NCBI RefSeq assembly: GCF_000960475.2
Contig: NZ_JZDQ02000001.1
Span: forward strand, 62,001-126,000
Length of the DNA stretch: 64,000 nt
Direction of reading: 5' to 3'
From: Nocardioides luteus
GTDB taxonomy: Bacteria > Actinomycetota > Actinomycetes > Propionibacteriales > Nocardioidaceae
Position 1 is the stretch's first letter; every line of letters starts with the position of its first letter. Position numbers and translations under genes: made by a program. This document shows positions 56,467 to 64,000 of the stretch, piece after piece. The notes beneath the pieces are model-generated. The model searched no databases, was not told where the DNA came from, and was given only the letters and a program-made list of their open reading frames with translations.

Positions 56467-56481
56467 TGAGAATCGTTATCA
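56467..56481. promoter_or_regulatory. Zur box, rpmE2 operon promoter
   Basis: TGAGAATCGTTATCA, nearly perfectly palindromic and the best match in the island. It directly follows TAAGAT (56462-56467), a likely -10, and precedes rpmE2 by 22 bases, so Zur would repress the whole run of genes to rpmJ. Confidence 0.82.
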
Positions 56482-56503
56482 TTAACCACAGCGGGAGGTC
56501 CCC

Positions 56504-56764
56504 ATGAAGCAAGGCATCCACCCCGTCTCCGGGCCGGTCGTCTTCCGCGACCGCTCGGCGGACAAGCTCTTTCTGATGCGGTCGACGCTCGTCGAGCGTC
56601 TCGCCGACGACCACGAGCGGGTCACCTGGGAGAACGGGGAGACCTATCCGGTCGTCGACGTCGACGTCTCCAGCGCCAGCCACCCGTTCTGGACCGGCCG
56701 CGGCCGCGTGGTCGACACCGAGGGACGGGTCGAGCGGTTCAAGCGCCGCTACGGGCGCGGCTGA
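56504..56764 (+). CDS. rpmE2: ribosomal protein bL31, type B (zinc-free)
   Basis: 86 residues: KQGIHPVSGPVVFRDRSADK, FLMRSTL and SSASHPFWTGRGRVVDTEGR, ending in a basic tail. It lacks the CxxC pair of type A L31. First gene of the Zur-controlled run; its stop overlaps the CobW-like start (TGATG). Confidence 0.96.
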   Translation: MKQGIHPVSGPVVFRDRSADKLFLMRSTLVERLADDHERVTWENGETYPVVDVDVSSASHPFWTGRGRVVDTEGRVERFKRRYGRG

Positions 56765-57867
56765 TGGGCGCGCCGCTGAACCTCTCCCGACCCAAGGTTC
56801 CGGTGATCCTGGTGAGCGGGGTCGAGGAGGGCGCGATGCTCTCGGCGACCATCTCGCTCCAGTTCGGTCTCCCCGACGCGGTCACGGTCCGCCACGTCAT
56901 CGACCCCGCGCGCCAGCTCCTCACCCGCGTCGTCAGCGACGTCACCGGCGTGATCGAGCACGAGGAGATCGACCTCGCCCACGCCTGCGTCGCCTGCGCG
57001 ATCCGCGAGGACATCGTGCCGACGCTCGAGCGGCTCGCCGCCCAGGGTCGCTGGGGGAGCATCGTGGCCTGTCTGCCGGTCGCCGCCGAGGCGGTCCAGG
57101 TCTGCCGGGTGCTGGCCTGGGCGCCGCGGATGGCGCCGCACATCGGCATCTCCGCCGTGGTGGCGGCGCTCGAGGGGGCCGCGGTCGCCGAGGATCTGCT
57201 CGGTCCCGACCTCCTCGACGAGCGCGGCCTGGCCACCTCCGAGGACGACCGCCGCGGCGTCGCCGAGGTCGCCAGCGCGATCGTGGAGTACGCCGACGTC
57301 GTCTGCCTCACCCAGGCCCCCGAGCCCGAGGAGGAGTCGCTGGTCGCGACCCTCGCCCGGCCGCGTACGCCGGTGGTGACCGATCCCTCGCTCCTGGACG
57401 CCGCGGGTCTGGTCGCCGGTGTGCACCGCCACCACGCGGTGGAGGCCTGGGTCGCGGAGGTACGCCGCAACCCGCTGCCGCCGCTGCCCGAGGGCGGAGC
57501 CTGGCGGCTCGACCTGCGCTCGGAGCGCCCGATCCACCCGGTCCGCTTCCAGGAGGAGCTGGAGATCCTGGGTGGCGGCCCGCGCCGCTCGCGCGGCTGC
57601 TTCTGGGTGCCGACCCGGCCCGACGACATCTGCGTCTGGGACGGGGCCGGCGGCCAGGCGAGCGTGGGCTCCACCCAGAAGTGGGGCCGCACCGACCGGC
57701 TCACCCGGATCGTCGTGGTCGGCATCGACGACGAGGCCGACCAGATCTCGGCCGCCTTCGAGCGCGCCCTGCTCACCGACCAGGAGATCGCCCAGCGCGG
57801 TCAGATCTGGGAGGAGTCCTGGGACGGGCTCGAGGACTGGCTCGGCCCCATCGGCCGCGCCGCCTGA
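56764..57867 (+). CDS. CobW/COG0523-like metal chaperone with degenerate P-loop
   Basis: 367 residues. The C-terminal CobW domain is recognisable ([40 protein letters not shown]). In the N-terminal GTPase half the P-loop position reads [20 protein letters not shown], lacking the GxxGxGKT residues, and the metal site reads [11 protein letters not shown] in place of the usual CxCC. Zur-regulated COG0523 proteins deliver zinc; this one may bind metal without hydrolysing GTP. It overlaps rpmE2 by one base. Confidence 0.85.
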   Translation: MGAPLNLSRPKVPVILVSGVEEGAMLSATISLQFGLPDAVTVRHVIDPARQLLTRVVSDVTGVIEHEEIDLAHACVACAIREDIVPTLERLAAQGRWGSIVACLPVAAEAVQVCRVLAWAPRMAPHIGISAVVAALEGAAVAEDLLGPDLLDERGLATSEDDRRGVAEVASAIVEYADVVCLTQAPEPEEESLVATLARPRTPVVTDPSLLDAAGLVAGVHRHHAVEAWVAEVRRNPLPPLPEGGAWRLDLRSERPIHPVRFQEELEILGGGPRRSRGCFWVPTRPDDICVWDGAGGQASVGSTQKWGRTDRLTRIVVVGIDDEADQISAAFERALLTDQEIAQRGQIWEESWDGLEDWLGPIGRAA

Positions 57868-57901
57868 CCCGAATCCGCATCAACCACCGAAGGAGGCCGT
57901 C

Positions 57902-58078
57902 ATGGCCGTACCCAAGCGCAAGATGTCGCGCAGCAACACCCGCCACCGCCGCTCGAGCTGGAAGGCGACCCCGGTCGCGCTCGTGCCCGTGACGGTCGAC
58001 GGGCAGACCTACGGCGTACCCCGCCGACTGGTCCGCGCGGTCCAGCGTGGCTACGTCGACCCCGCCGAGCTCGGCTGA
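57902..58078 (+). CDS. rpmF: ribosomal protein bL32, zinc-free paralogue
   Basis: 58 residues: [20 protein letters not shown], the L32 opening, with [20 protein letters not shown] at the end and no Cys. AAGGAGG lies nine bases before the ATG. It is 34 bases after the CobW-like gene in the Zur run. Confidence 0.94.
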   Translation: MAVPKRKMSRSNTRHRRSSWKATPVALVPVTVDGQTYGVPRRLVRAVQRGYVDPAELG

Positions 58079-58091
58079 GAGGAAGCACCAG

Positions 58092-58328
58092 ATGCCCAGA
58101 CGACCACCGTCTCCCGTCCGCAAGCGGCGCAAGCCGCTGCTGGCTCCTGACGTGACCTACGTCGACTACAAGGACGTGCAGCTGCTGCGTACGTTCATCT
58201 CCGACCGGGGCAAGATCCGCTCCCGCCGCGTCACCGGAATCACCCCGCAGCAGCAGCGCGCCGTCACCAAGGCGATCAAGAACGCCCGCGAGGTCGCGCT
58301 GCTGCCCTACACGAGCACGAAGGGATAG
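58092..58328 (+). CDS. rpsR: ribosomal protein bS18, zinc-free paralogue
   Basis: 78 residues: [40 protein letters not shown] and [20 protein letters not shown], all typical S18, without the Cys residues of the zinc form. ATG 58092 follows GAGAGGAAG; a longer frame from 58047 runs through rpmF. Confidence 0.96.
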   Translation: MPRRPPSPVRKRRKPLLAPDVTYVDYKDVQLLRTFISDRGKIRSRRVTGITPQQQRAVTKAIKNAREVALLPYTSTKG

Positions 58329-58333
58329 CCCCC

Positions 58334-58456
58334 ATGAAGGTCGTCAACTCCATCCGGTCGCTGAAGAATCAGCCCGGCTCCCAGGTCGTACGCCGCCGCG
58401 GCCGGGTCTACGTCATCAACAAGTTGAACCCGCGGCTGAAGGCCCGGCAGGGCTGA
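58334..58456 (+). CDS. rpmJ: ribosomal protein bL36, zinc-free (YkgO-type)
   Basis: 40 residues: [20 protein letters not shown] then [20 protein letters not shown]. The usual L36 has three Cys and one His as zinc ligands; here none of the Cys is present. It starts five bases after rpsR and ends the run. Confidence 0.93.
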   Translation: MKVVNSIRSLKNQPGSQVVRRRGRVYVINKLNPRLKARQG

Positions 58457-58466
58457 GCCAACACGC

Positions 58467-58505
58467 CGACGGCGCCGAGTCCCTGGTCGGGGCTCGGCGC
58501 CGTCG
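58467..58505. terminator. terminator between convergent rpmJ and rpmG
   Basis: A 17-bp stem, CGACGGCGCCGAGTCCC (58467-58483) pairing with 58489-58505 with one G-U, closes TGGTC. It starts ten bases after rpmJ and can serve both genes. Confidence 0.75.
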
Positions 58506-58544
58506 TGCGTCGGGAGCCGTGATCACCGGATGGCGGAGTGAGTC

Positions 58545-58715
58545 TCAGCGTTCCTCGCGGAACTCGACGTGGCGCCGCACCACCGGGTCGTACTTGCGCA
58601 GCACGATCCGGTCGGGAGTGTTCCGGCGGTTCTTCATGCTGATGTAGGTGTGGCCCGTGCCTGCGGTGGAACGGAGCTTGATCTTGGGGCGTACGTCCGA
58701 CGACCTGCTTGCCAT
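58545..58715 (-). CDS. rpmG: ribosomal protein bL33, zinc-free paralogue
   Basis: 56 residues: [40 protein letters not shown] and [13 protein letters not shown]. No Cys, so C-minus. AGAGG lies five bases before the ATG. Its own Zur box is at 58735. Confidence 0.94.
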   Translation of the reverse strand: MASRSSDVRPKIKLRSTAGTGHTYISMKNRRNTPDRIVLRKYDPVVRRHVEFREER

Positions 58716-58734
58716 GCTCGACCTCTAACTCTAA

Positions 58735-58749
58735 TGAGAATGGTTATCA
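58735..58749. promoter_or_regulatory. Zur box, rpmG promoter
   Basis: TGAGAATGGTTATCA on the plus strand, differing from the rpmE2 box at one base. On the minus strand it lies just after TATCCT (58762-58757), a plausible -10, and 19 bases before the rpmG ATG. Confidence 0.8.
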
Positions 58750-58788
58750 AGAACAGGATAGCGTGAGACTCCGGGGTCGGAAAACGCG

Positions 58789-58821
58789 TGAAGGGCCGGA
58801 TCGCATCGATCCGGCCCTTCA
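58789..58821. terminator. HU gene terminator
   Basis: A perfect 15-bp stem, TGAAGGGCCGGATCG (58789-58803), pairs with 58807-58821 around CAT. It is 15 bases beyond the HU gene stop on the minus strand. Confidence 0.8.
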
Positions 58822-58836
58822 CAGGTGTCCAGGGGC

Positions 58837-59115
58837 TCAGCCCTTGGCGACCCGCTCCTTGAAAGCGGAGCCGGCCTTGAACGCCGGGCCCTTCGAGGCC
58901 GGGATCTTGATCTCGGCGCCGGTCTGCGGGTTGCGGCCGGTGCGAGCCGAGCGCTCGCGCGACTCGAACGTACCGAAGCCGGGCAGCGTGACCTTGTCGC
59001 CGTCAGCGACGGCCGCGCTGATCGCCTCGATGGCGGCACCCAGGGCGGCGGAGGCCTGCGTCTGGGTGATCTCGGCCTGCTTGGCGATTTCGCTCACCAG
59101 GTCGGTGCGGTTCAT
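58837..59115 (-). CDS. hup: HU-family DNA-binding protein
   Basis: Nucleoid protein that bends DNA. 92 residues: MNRTDLVSEIAKQAEITQTQ (dimer helices), VTLPGFGTFESRERSARTGR and NPQTGAEIKIPASKGPAFKA (the DNA-binding arms). It lacks the long Lys/Ala tail of mycobacterial HupB. The ATG has AAAGGAG five bases upstream; a longer frame crosses the promoter. Confidence 0.96.
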   Translation of the reverse strand: MNRTDLVSEIAKQAEITQTQASAALGAAIEAISAAVADGDKVTLPGFGTFESRERSARTGRNPQTGAEIKIPASKGPAFKAGSAFKERVAKG

Positions 59116-59174
59116 GCGATCTCCTTTAATCGTTGATCCGAGCCGCAAAGGTTGACGAGTTGCGGCTCGTCGCC

Positions 59175-59202
59175 AGCGTAGGCCAGACCTGCGAATGTTC
59201 AA
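59175..59202 (-). promoter_or_regulatory. HU gene promoter
   Basis: On the minus strand TTGAAC (59202-59197), a 16-base spacer and TACGCT (59180-59175) form a good promoter. Predicted start near 59168 leaves a leader of about 53 bases. Confidence 0.6.
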
Positions 59203-59229
59203 CGTTCACGCGCCGCGTGTCCCGCGTGG

Positions 59230-60990
59230 TTACGGGCTCTGCGGGGTCTGCGGGGCCTCGAGGAGCCGCCATCCCTCGGCTTGCGTACGTTCGCGCCAGA
59301 AGTCGAGGTAGCGGCCGCCGTGGACCAGGAGCTCGGAGTGGGAGCCGCGCTCGACGATCAGGCCGCCGTCGAGGACGACGATCTGGTCGGCGGCCACCAC
59401 CGTCTGGAGGCGGTGGGCGATGACGATGACCGTACGGTCGGCCGACAGCGCGGTGAGTGCCTCCTGGACCGCGGCCTCGTTCTCGGCGTCGAGGGCGGCG
59501 GTCGCCTCGTCGAGGAGGACGACGGGAGCGTCCTTCAGCAGAGCCCGGGCGATCGAGACCCGCTGCTTCTCGCCGCCCGAGAGGGTGGAGCCGGCCTCGC
59601 CGATCCGGGTCTGCCAGCCGTGGGGGAGCCGCTCGACGATGTCGTCGACGCGGGCCAGCCGGGCGGCCTCCTCGAGCTCCTCCTCGGTGGCGTCGGGCCG
59701 CGACATCATCACGTTGTCGCGCAGGGTGCCCTCGAAGAGGTAGACGTCCTGGAAGACGATCGAGACGCGCCGCATCAGCGCCTCGGTCCCCAGATCGCGT
59801 ACGTCGACCCCGCCGAGCCTCACCGAGCCCGCCGTCACGTCGTGGAACCGGGCGACCAGGCGCAGCAGGGTGCTCTTTCCCGAGCCCGAGGGCCCGACCA
59901 CGGCGGTGAGCGAGCGAGGCGGAACCGTGAGGGACACCTGGTCGAGCACCTGGGCGGCGCCGTCGTAGGAGAAGGCGACCTCGCGCAGCTCGATGCCGCT
60001 GTCGGCAGGCTCGGCGGGCGTGGCCGGCTCGGGGAGCGGCTCGAGCGCGAGCACGTCGAGGACACGTCGCAACGACCCCTCGGCGATCCGCAGCGCGCTG
60101 GAGAGCTCGCCGTAGTCGATGAGCGACTCCACGAACCGCACCGTCAGGACGAGGAGCCCGATCGCGATGGCCGGGGCGAGCGTGCCGCCGAGGCTGAGGT
60201 GGACGGCCAGCGCGATCACCAGGGTGAGCAGCGCCTGGATGGAGAGCAGCTGGATCCCCAGGCCGCCGAACCCGGTGACCAGCAGCCGACGGGAGGCCCG
60301 CTTCTGGTCGCGCAGCGCGGTCTCGACCAGCTCGTTGCCGTGGACGGTGCGCCCGAAGACCCGTAGGGCGGGCTGGTTGAGCGCGAACTCGACCACCCGC
60401 GCCGAGCCCTCCGCCATCGCGGCGTCGTAGGCGCCCTCGCCACGGCCCACGATCACCGCCAGCAGCCGGGTGGTGGCCAGCACCGCGACGACGCCGACGA
60501 GGAGCGCGAGCGCGAGGCGCCACTCCAGGAACGCCATCGCGACGACCACGGTGACCGGGCTGACGACGGCGGCGATCAGCGGTCGCAGCAGATGCCCGGG
60601 CACGGAGGCGATGTCGGTGGCGCCCTTGGAGGCCATCCGGGAGAGCTGTCCGGTGCGGTCCTGGTCGTACCAGCCCAGCGGCAGCCGCACGGTGTGGTCG
60701 CCGAGGCGGCTCAGGGTGATGTCGAGCAGGTCGCAGGCCAGGTCGTAGCCGTCCAGGTTGCCGACGGTCAGGGCGATGTGATGGGCCACGAAGAGGCCGG
60801 CGAGCACCCCGAGCCAGGTGGTCGCGGCGTCCCAGTCCTGGCGCAGCGCGGCGTCCAGAACGGGCACGACACAGGCGAACGCGAGGCCCTGGAGCACCCC
60901 GGTCGTGACGAACATCGCGACGACCCGGGTGAGCTGGCGCCGGTGCGGGCGGTCCACGAGCGCGGCGAGCAGACGGACGATGGTGATCAT
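59230..60990 (-). CDS. ABC exporter-type half transporter, second of pair
   Basis: 586 residues: six membrane helices (MITIVRLLAALVDRPHRRQL opens the domain) and a C-terminal ATPase with Walker A VVGPSGSGKSTLL, signature LSGGEKQRVSIARALL and Walker B VVLLDEATAALD. It forms a heterodimer with the upstream gene product. Such paired exporters-by-fold include the siderophore importer IrtAB; the cargo here is unknown. ATG 60990 overlaps the stop of a repeat mini-ORF. Confidence 0.93.
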   Translation of the reverse strand: MITIVRLLAALVDRPHRRQLTRVVAMFVTTGVLQGLAFACVVPVLDAALRQDWDAATTWLGVLAGLFVAHHIALTVGNLDGYDLACDLLDITLSRLGDHTVRLPLGWYDQDRTGQLSRMASKGATDIASVPGHLLRPLIAAVVSPVTVVVAMAFLEWRLALALLVGVVAVLATTRLLAVIVGRGEGAYDAAMAEGSARVVEFALNQPALRVFGRTVHGNELVETALRDQKRASRRLLVTGFGGLGIQLLSIQALLTLVIALAVHLSLGGTLAPAIAIGLLVLTVRFVESLIDYGELSSALRIAEGSLRRVLDVLALEPLPEPATPAEPADSGIELREVAFSYDGAAQVLDQVSLTVPPRSLTAVVGPSGSGKSTLLRLVARFHDVTAGSVRLGGVDVRDLGTEALMRRVSIVFQDVYLFEGTLRDNVMMSRPDATEEELEEAARLARVDDIVERLPHGWQTRIGEAGSTLSGGEKQRVSIARALLKDAPVVLLDEATAALDAENEAAVQEALTALSADRTVIVIAHRLQTVVAADQIVVLDGGLIVERGSHSELLVHGGRYLDFWRERTQAEGWRLLEAPQTPQSP

Positions 60991-61070
60991 GCCGCCGCCT
61001 CCGTAGCGCAAGCGCGAGTGTGCGGAAGCGGCGGCCTGATGCCCGTTGTCGCTCGCTGACGCTCGCTCAT
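60987..61070 (-). repeat. MIRU-like mini-ORF repeat, copy 2 (27 codons)
   Basis: ATG-to-TGA frame beginning MSERQRATTGIRPPLP and ending ACATEAAA. Its ATG overlaps the stop of the first ABC gene (ATGA) and its TGA overlaps the ATG of the second (ATGA), so translation can pass from gene to gene. It is the closest relative of copy 1 in DNA and protein. Confidence 0.78.
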
Positions 61071-62836
61071 GCCGACTCCTCCTCCGCCCAGCCGCCCGCC
61101 GGGTGGGCGCGCTGGTCGGCGGCCCAGAGCCGGGCGTAGCGCCCGCCCCGGGCGAGGAGCTCCTCGTGGGTGCCCCGCTCCGCGACCCGGCCCTCGTCGA
61201 GGACGACGATCTGATCGGCCGCGGTGACCGTGGAGAGGCGGTGGGCGATCACCAGCAGCGTACGTCCGGCGACGAGGCGGGACAGCGCCCGCTGGACGAG
61301 CGCCTCCGACTCGGGGTCCGCCGCTGCGGTGGCCTCGTCGAGGACCAGGATCGGGGTGTCGGAGAGGAGGGCGCGGGCGATCGCGACGCGCTGCCGCTCG
61401 CCGCCGGAGAGCTGGCCGTCCTCACCGACCACCGAGTCGTAGCCGCGCGGGAGCTCCTCGATGCGGCTCGCGATCTGCGCAGCCTCCGCCACGCGCCGGA
61501 CCTCCGGATCGGGCGCCTCCGGGTGGGCGAGGCGGATGTTGTCCCGGATCGAGGTACGCAGCAGCCCGGTGTCCTGGAAGACGAAGGAGACCTGCTCGTA
61601 GAGCTGAGCGCTGGTCATCTCCCGCAGGTCGACCCCCGCGATGGTGATCCGGCCCGCGGTGGGATCGGCGAAGCGCGGCAGCAGCTTGGCGAGCGTCGAC
61701 TTGCCCGAGCCGGAGTGGCCGACGAGCGCCGTCACGGTGCCCGGCTCGAGGACCAGGTCGATGTCGTGGAGGACGGGCGGCGCGCCGGGGGAGTAGGCGA
61801 AGGAGACGCCGTGCAGCTCGACGCGGGACGAGGCCGGGACCGGCGCCGGGGAGGACGGCTCGGGGAGCTCTGGCTCGGCCAGCAGCCGCTGGATCCGCCG
61901 GGCGGCCTGGGTCGCCTCGCGCAGCTCGCGGGCGGCGTAGCCGGCGACGGTGACCGGCGCGGTCATCGCCAGCCCGAGGACGAGGAACGGCACCAGGTCA
62001 GGCCCGGTGATCCACGAAGCCCGAAGCATCCAGACCCCGCCGCCGAGCACGAGGACCAGGGTCAGGGCCGGCGTCAGCGCGAGCTCCATGAGCAGCATCC
62101 CGAAGGCGGAGTGACGCATCCAGGCCCGGTTGAACCCGCCGAACCGGGTCGTGACCTCGGCCAGCCGCCGGTGGGCCTGACCGGTCGCGCCGAACGTCTT
62201 GATCTCGGCGATCCCGCCGGTGTTCTCGACCGTCGCCGCGGCCAGCTCGGCCAGGCCGGCGTCGTAGTCGCGGTAGAGCGCGCCCGCGCCCCGCATCGAG
62301 ATCCGGAACCCGACCAGCCCGAGCGCGAGCGGCACCAGGGTCACCAGGGCGAGCGGCGGGGAGACCACGAAGAGATAGACGGCGACGACCGAGGGCAGCG
62401 TGATCGCCGCGGTGAGCTCCATGACCGAGTGGGCGACCAGATGGTGCAGCGCGGCGACGTCGTCCTGCACCGCCTTCTTCACGGTGCCGGAGTTGCGCTC
62501 GGTGAACCAGGCCAGCGGGACTCGGCCCAGGCGGGCGACCAGCCGCCGCCGCAGGTGGATGGAGAGGTCGAGGTCGGCGACGTGGGAGAGCCACGAGGAT
62601 CCCAGCACCGTCGTCAGCCGCACCAGCAAGGCAGCCACGCTCACCCACACGACGACCCAGGCGCGGCCGCCGTCCACAGGGGTCCCCGACAGAGCGGGCA
62701 GCAGGATCCGGGCGAGCTCGACGATCCCGACGAGCGGCACCAGCCCGGCGACGGTCGAGACGACCATCAGCAGCAGGCTGCCGACCAGCCTTCCCCGGAC
62801 AGGACGAAGCGTCTGGAGGAGGGGGGAGCGAGCCAA
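61067..62836 (-). CDS. ABC exporter-type half transporter, first of pair
   Basis: 589 residues: a six-helix membrane domain (LVGSLLLMVVSTVAGLVPLV first helix; AWFTERNSGTVKKAVQDDVA coupling region) and ATPase domain with LVGHSGSGKSTLAKLLPRF, LSGGERQRVAIARALLSDTP and ILVLDEATAAADPESE. The TTG start has AGGA seven bases upstream and no better start is in frame. The gene is 42 bases after the trkB-like stop. Both ATPase sites look intact. Confidence 0.93.
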   Translation of the reverse strand: MARSPLLQTLRPVRGRLVGSLLLMVVSTVAGLVPLVGIVELARILLPALSGTPVDGGRAWVVVWVSVAALLVRLTTVLGSSWLSHVADLDLSIHLRRRLVARLGRVPLAWFTERNSGTVKKAVQDDVAALHHLVAHSVMELTAAITLPSVVAVYLFVVSPPLALVTLVPLALGLVGFRISMRGAGALYRDYDAGLAELAAATVENTGGIAEIKTFGATGQAHRRLAEVTTRFGGFNRAWMRHSAFGMLLMELALTPALTLVLVLGGGVWMLRASWITGPDLVPFLVLGLAMTAPVTVAGYAARELREATQAARRIQRLLAEPELPEPSSPAPVPASSRVELHGVSFAYSPGAPPVLHDIDLVLEPGTVTALVGHSGSGKSTLAKLLPRFADPTAGRITIAGVDLREMTSAQLYEQVSFVFQDTGLLRTSIRDNIRLAHPEAPDPEVRRVAEAAQIASRIEELPRGYDSVVGEDGQLSGGERQRVAIARALLSDTPILVLDEATAAADPESEALVQRALSRLVAGRTLLVIAHRLSTVTAADQIVVLDEGRVAERGTHEELLARGGRYARLWAADQRAHPAGGWAEEESA

Positions 62837-62878
62837 CGGGTGTCCTGCCGAGATCGAGGGGGTTGCTGCGTACGGAAC

Positions 62879-63550
62879 CTAGCCGCCGTGGCTGGTCGGC
62901 GCGAGGAGACGCTCGAGCTCGTCCTCCTTCTCGGTGGGTACGACGAAGAGGAGCTCGTCGCCCTGCTCGAGAGGCTGCTCGGGGGTGGGTACGTAGACCT
63001 GGCCGTCGCGCAGGAGCGTGACCAGTGCGCAGTTCTCCGGGAACGGCACCAGGCCGGTGGGCTGGCCGACGTAGGGCGAGTCGGCGGGCAGGGTGATCTC
63101 GACCAGGTTGGCCTGGCCCTGCCGGAAGGTGAACAGTCGCACCAGGTCGCCGACGGTGACGGCCTCCTCGACCAGCGCGGACATGATCCGCGGGGTGGAG
63201 ACGTTGACGTCGACGCCCCAGGCCTCGGTGAACAGCCACTCGTTGTTGGGGTGGTTGACCCGGCCCACGGTGCGCGGCACGCCGAACTCGGTCTTGGCCA
63301 GCAGCGAGCAGACCAGGTTGGCCTTGTCGTCACCGGTCGCGGCGATGACCACGTCGCAGTTGTCGAGCCTGGCCTCCTCGAGGGAGGAGAGCTCGCACGC
63401 GTCGGCGAGCAGCCACTCCGCGTCGGCGACCCGCTCGGGCTTGATCGAGCCCGGGTTCTTGTCGATGAGGAGCACCTCGTGGCCGTTGGTGATCAGCTCA
63501 CGGGCGATGGACCTGCCGACGGCCCCGGCTCCGGCGATAGCAACTCTCAT
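62879..63550 (-). CDS. trkB: TrkA-family potassium uptake regulatory protein
   Basis: 223 residues, RCK-type regulator: RVAIAGAGAVGRSIARELIT (Rossmann NAD-binding GxGxxG), VVIAATGDDKANLVCSLLAK and a C-terminal TrkA_C domain (ANLVEITLPADSPYVGQPTG, LEQGDELLFVVPTEKEDELE). It pairs with the upstream TrkA-like gene two bases away, as in actinobacterial ceoB/ceoC loci. The ATG 63550 gives the usual N-terminus. Confidence 0.92.
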   Translation of the reverse strand: MRVAIAGAGAVGRSIARELITNGHEVLLIDKNPGSIKPERVADAEWLLADACELSSLEEARLDNCDVVIAATGDDKANLVCSLLAKTEFGVPRTVGRVNHPNNEWLFTEAWGVDVNVSTPRIMSALVEEAVTVGDLVRLFTFRQGQANLVEITLPADSPYVGQPTGLVPFPENCALVTLLRDGQVYVPTPEQPLEQGDELLFVVPTEKEDELERLLAPTSHGG

Positions 63551-63552
63551 CG

Positions 63553-64000
63553 TCAGTCTTCCTCGGGGCCGTTCTTGATGGTCTTGTACGCCTGCGCGGT
63601 GTTCTCCTCGCGCATCACGATGTGGAGCACGTCGCCCTCCTGGATCACGCTCTCGCGGACCGGGATGATCCCTTCGCCGAGCCGGTCGATCCACGCGATC
63701 CGCGCACCGGACTGGCGCTGGAACTTGATGGTGCGCTCGCCGACCCAGGAGTCGGGCATGATCACCTGGTCGATGCGGATGTTGCCCGACATGTCGCGGA
63801 AGTCGGGCTCGGCGCCGGCCGGGAGGAGCCGGCGGAGCACCTGGTCGGCGGTCCACTTCACGGTGGCGACCGTGCTGATCCCGAGGCGCTGGTAGACCTC
63901 GGCGCGGCCGGGGTCGTAGATCCGGGCCACGACCTGCTCGATGCCGAACTCCTCGCGCGCCACCCGGGCCGCGATGATGTTGGAGTTGTCACCGCTGGAG
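63553..64000 (-). CDS. trkA: TrkA-family potassium uptake protein, N-terminus outside window
   Basis: Partner RCK protein. Only about 148 C-terminal residues lie inside; the frame runs through the window end, where SGDNSNIIAARVARE corresponds to the NAD-binding domain. The TrkA_C domain (MSGNIRIDQVIMPDSWVGER, TIKFQRQSGARIAWIDRLGE, ESVIQEGDVLHIVM) is complete and the protein ends in an acidic NGPEED. An ATG at 63963 is internal. Confidence 0.92.
   Translation of the reverse strand, partial: SSGDNSNIIAARVAREEFGIEQVVARIYDPGRAEVYQRLGISTVATVKWTADQVLRRLLPAGAEPDFRDMSGNIRIDQVIMPDSWVGERTIKFQRQSGARIAWIDRLGEGIIPVRESVIQEGDVLHIVMREENTAQAYKTIKNGPEED

Noticed and set aside
61046..63895. 949-codon open frame opposite the ABC transporter and Trk genes.
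   Set aside because: Low-complexity Arg/Gly/Asp/Gln composition and complete overlap with three well-supported genes on the other strand.

Overview
The window is about 64 kb of very GC-rich, gene-dense actinobacterial chromosome. Several markers point to a Nocardioides-like member of the Nocardioidaceae: actinobacterial IHF (mIHF), a complete Pup-proteasome system (mpa, dop, pup, prcBA, pafA, pafBC), a ferrochelatase with C-terminal iron-sulfur cysteines, and the actinobacterial families DUF3093, DUF3159, DUF3710, DUF4193 and DUF4235. Genus placement is an inference. I see no tRNA, rRNA, CRISPR array, insertion sequence, integrase or phage gene. The region reads as core chromosome carrying small dispersed repeats.

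Layout. 0-11 kb holds housekeeping genes: pyrD (3' end), pyrF, a lipoprotein, mihF-gmk-rpoZ, coaBC, metK, a helicase-dead priA, def-fmt-rsmB. 11-18 kb holds a SigE-family sigma factor with a membrane partner, a stand-alone LigD-type polymerase domain, an acyltransferase, a RecB-like nuclease, a site-2 protease and trmI. 19-39 kb is the Pup-proteasome/Tat neighbourhood: mpa, then dop-pup-prcB-prcA, then pafA-fkb-pafB-pafC-tatA-tatC. Blocks of unrelated genes interrupt it at 20.9-26.8 kb (DUF2157, DUF2207, GNAT, methyltransferase) and 30.5-33.1 kb (EamA transporter with an attenuator-like leader, VOC protein, endonuclease/phosphatase-family protein). 39.8-48.6 kb holds a Ski2-like helicase read continuously into ferrochelatase, an inositol-phosphatase-like gene, dut and DUF genes. 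48.6-58.8 kb is a zinc-homeostasis island: zur, four visible Zur boxes, a zinc-type permease pair, a CobW-like chaperone, and seven zinc-free ribosomal protein paralogues (bL28, uS14, bL31B, bL32, bS18, bL36, bL33). 58.8-64 kb holds HU, a heterodimeric ABC exporter pair and two TrkA-type potassium-channel regulators.

Main hunt results. (1) A three-copy, about 27-codon mini-ORF repeat (MSERQR...TE.A.A) sits exactly in stop/start overlaps of operons, like mycobacterial MIRUs. (2) A three-copy intergenic element combines a CCCGGTYRACCGGG palindrome with a stem-loop whose stem varies while its 10-nt loop CAYTGMAACA is conserved. (3) Helicase and ferrochelatase form one 1,320-codon frame. The ordinary helicase ending (VVAYSSVVE, stop) is visible one frame away, so an indel, probably a 2-bp loss, has fused them. 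(4) A 14-residue leader ORF precedes a hairpin that buries the ribosome-binding site of an EamA transporter. (5) Many genes begin 6-8 nt after a TANNNT -10 box with no Shine-Dalgarno, so leaderless starts are common; this decided many of the start calls below.
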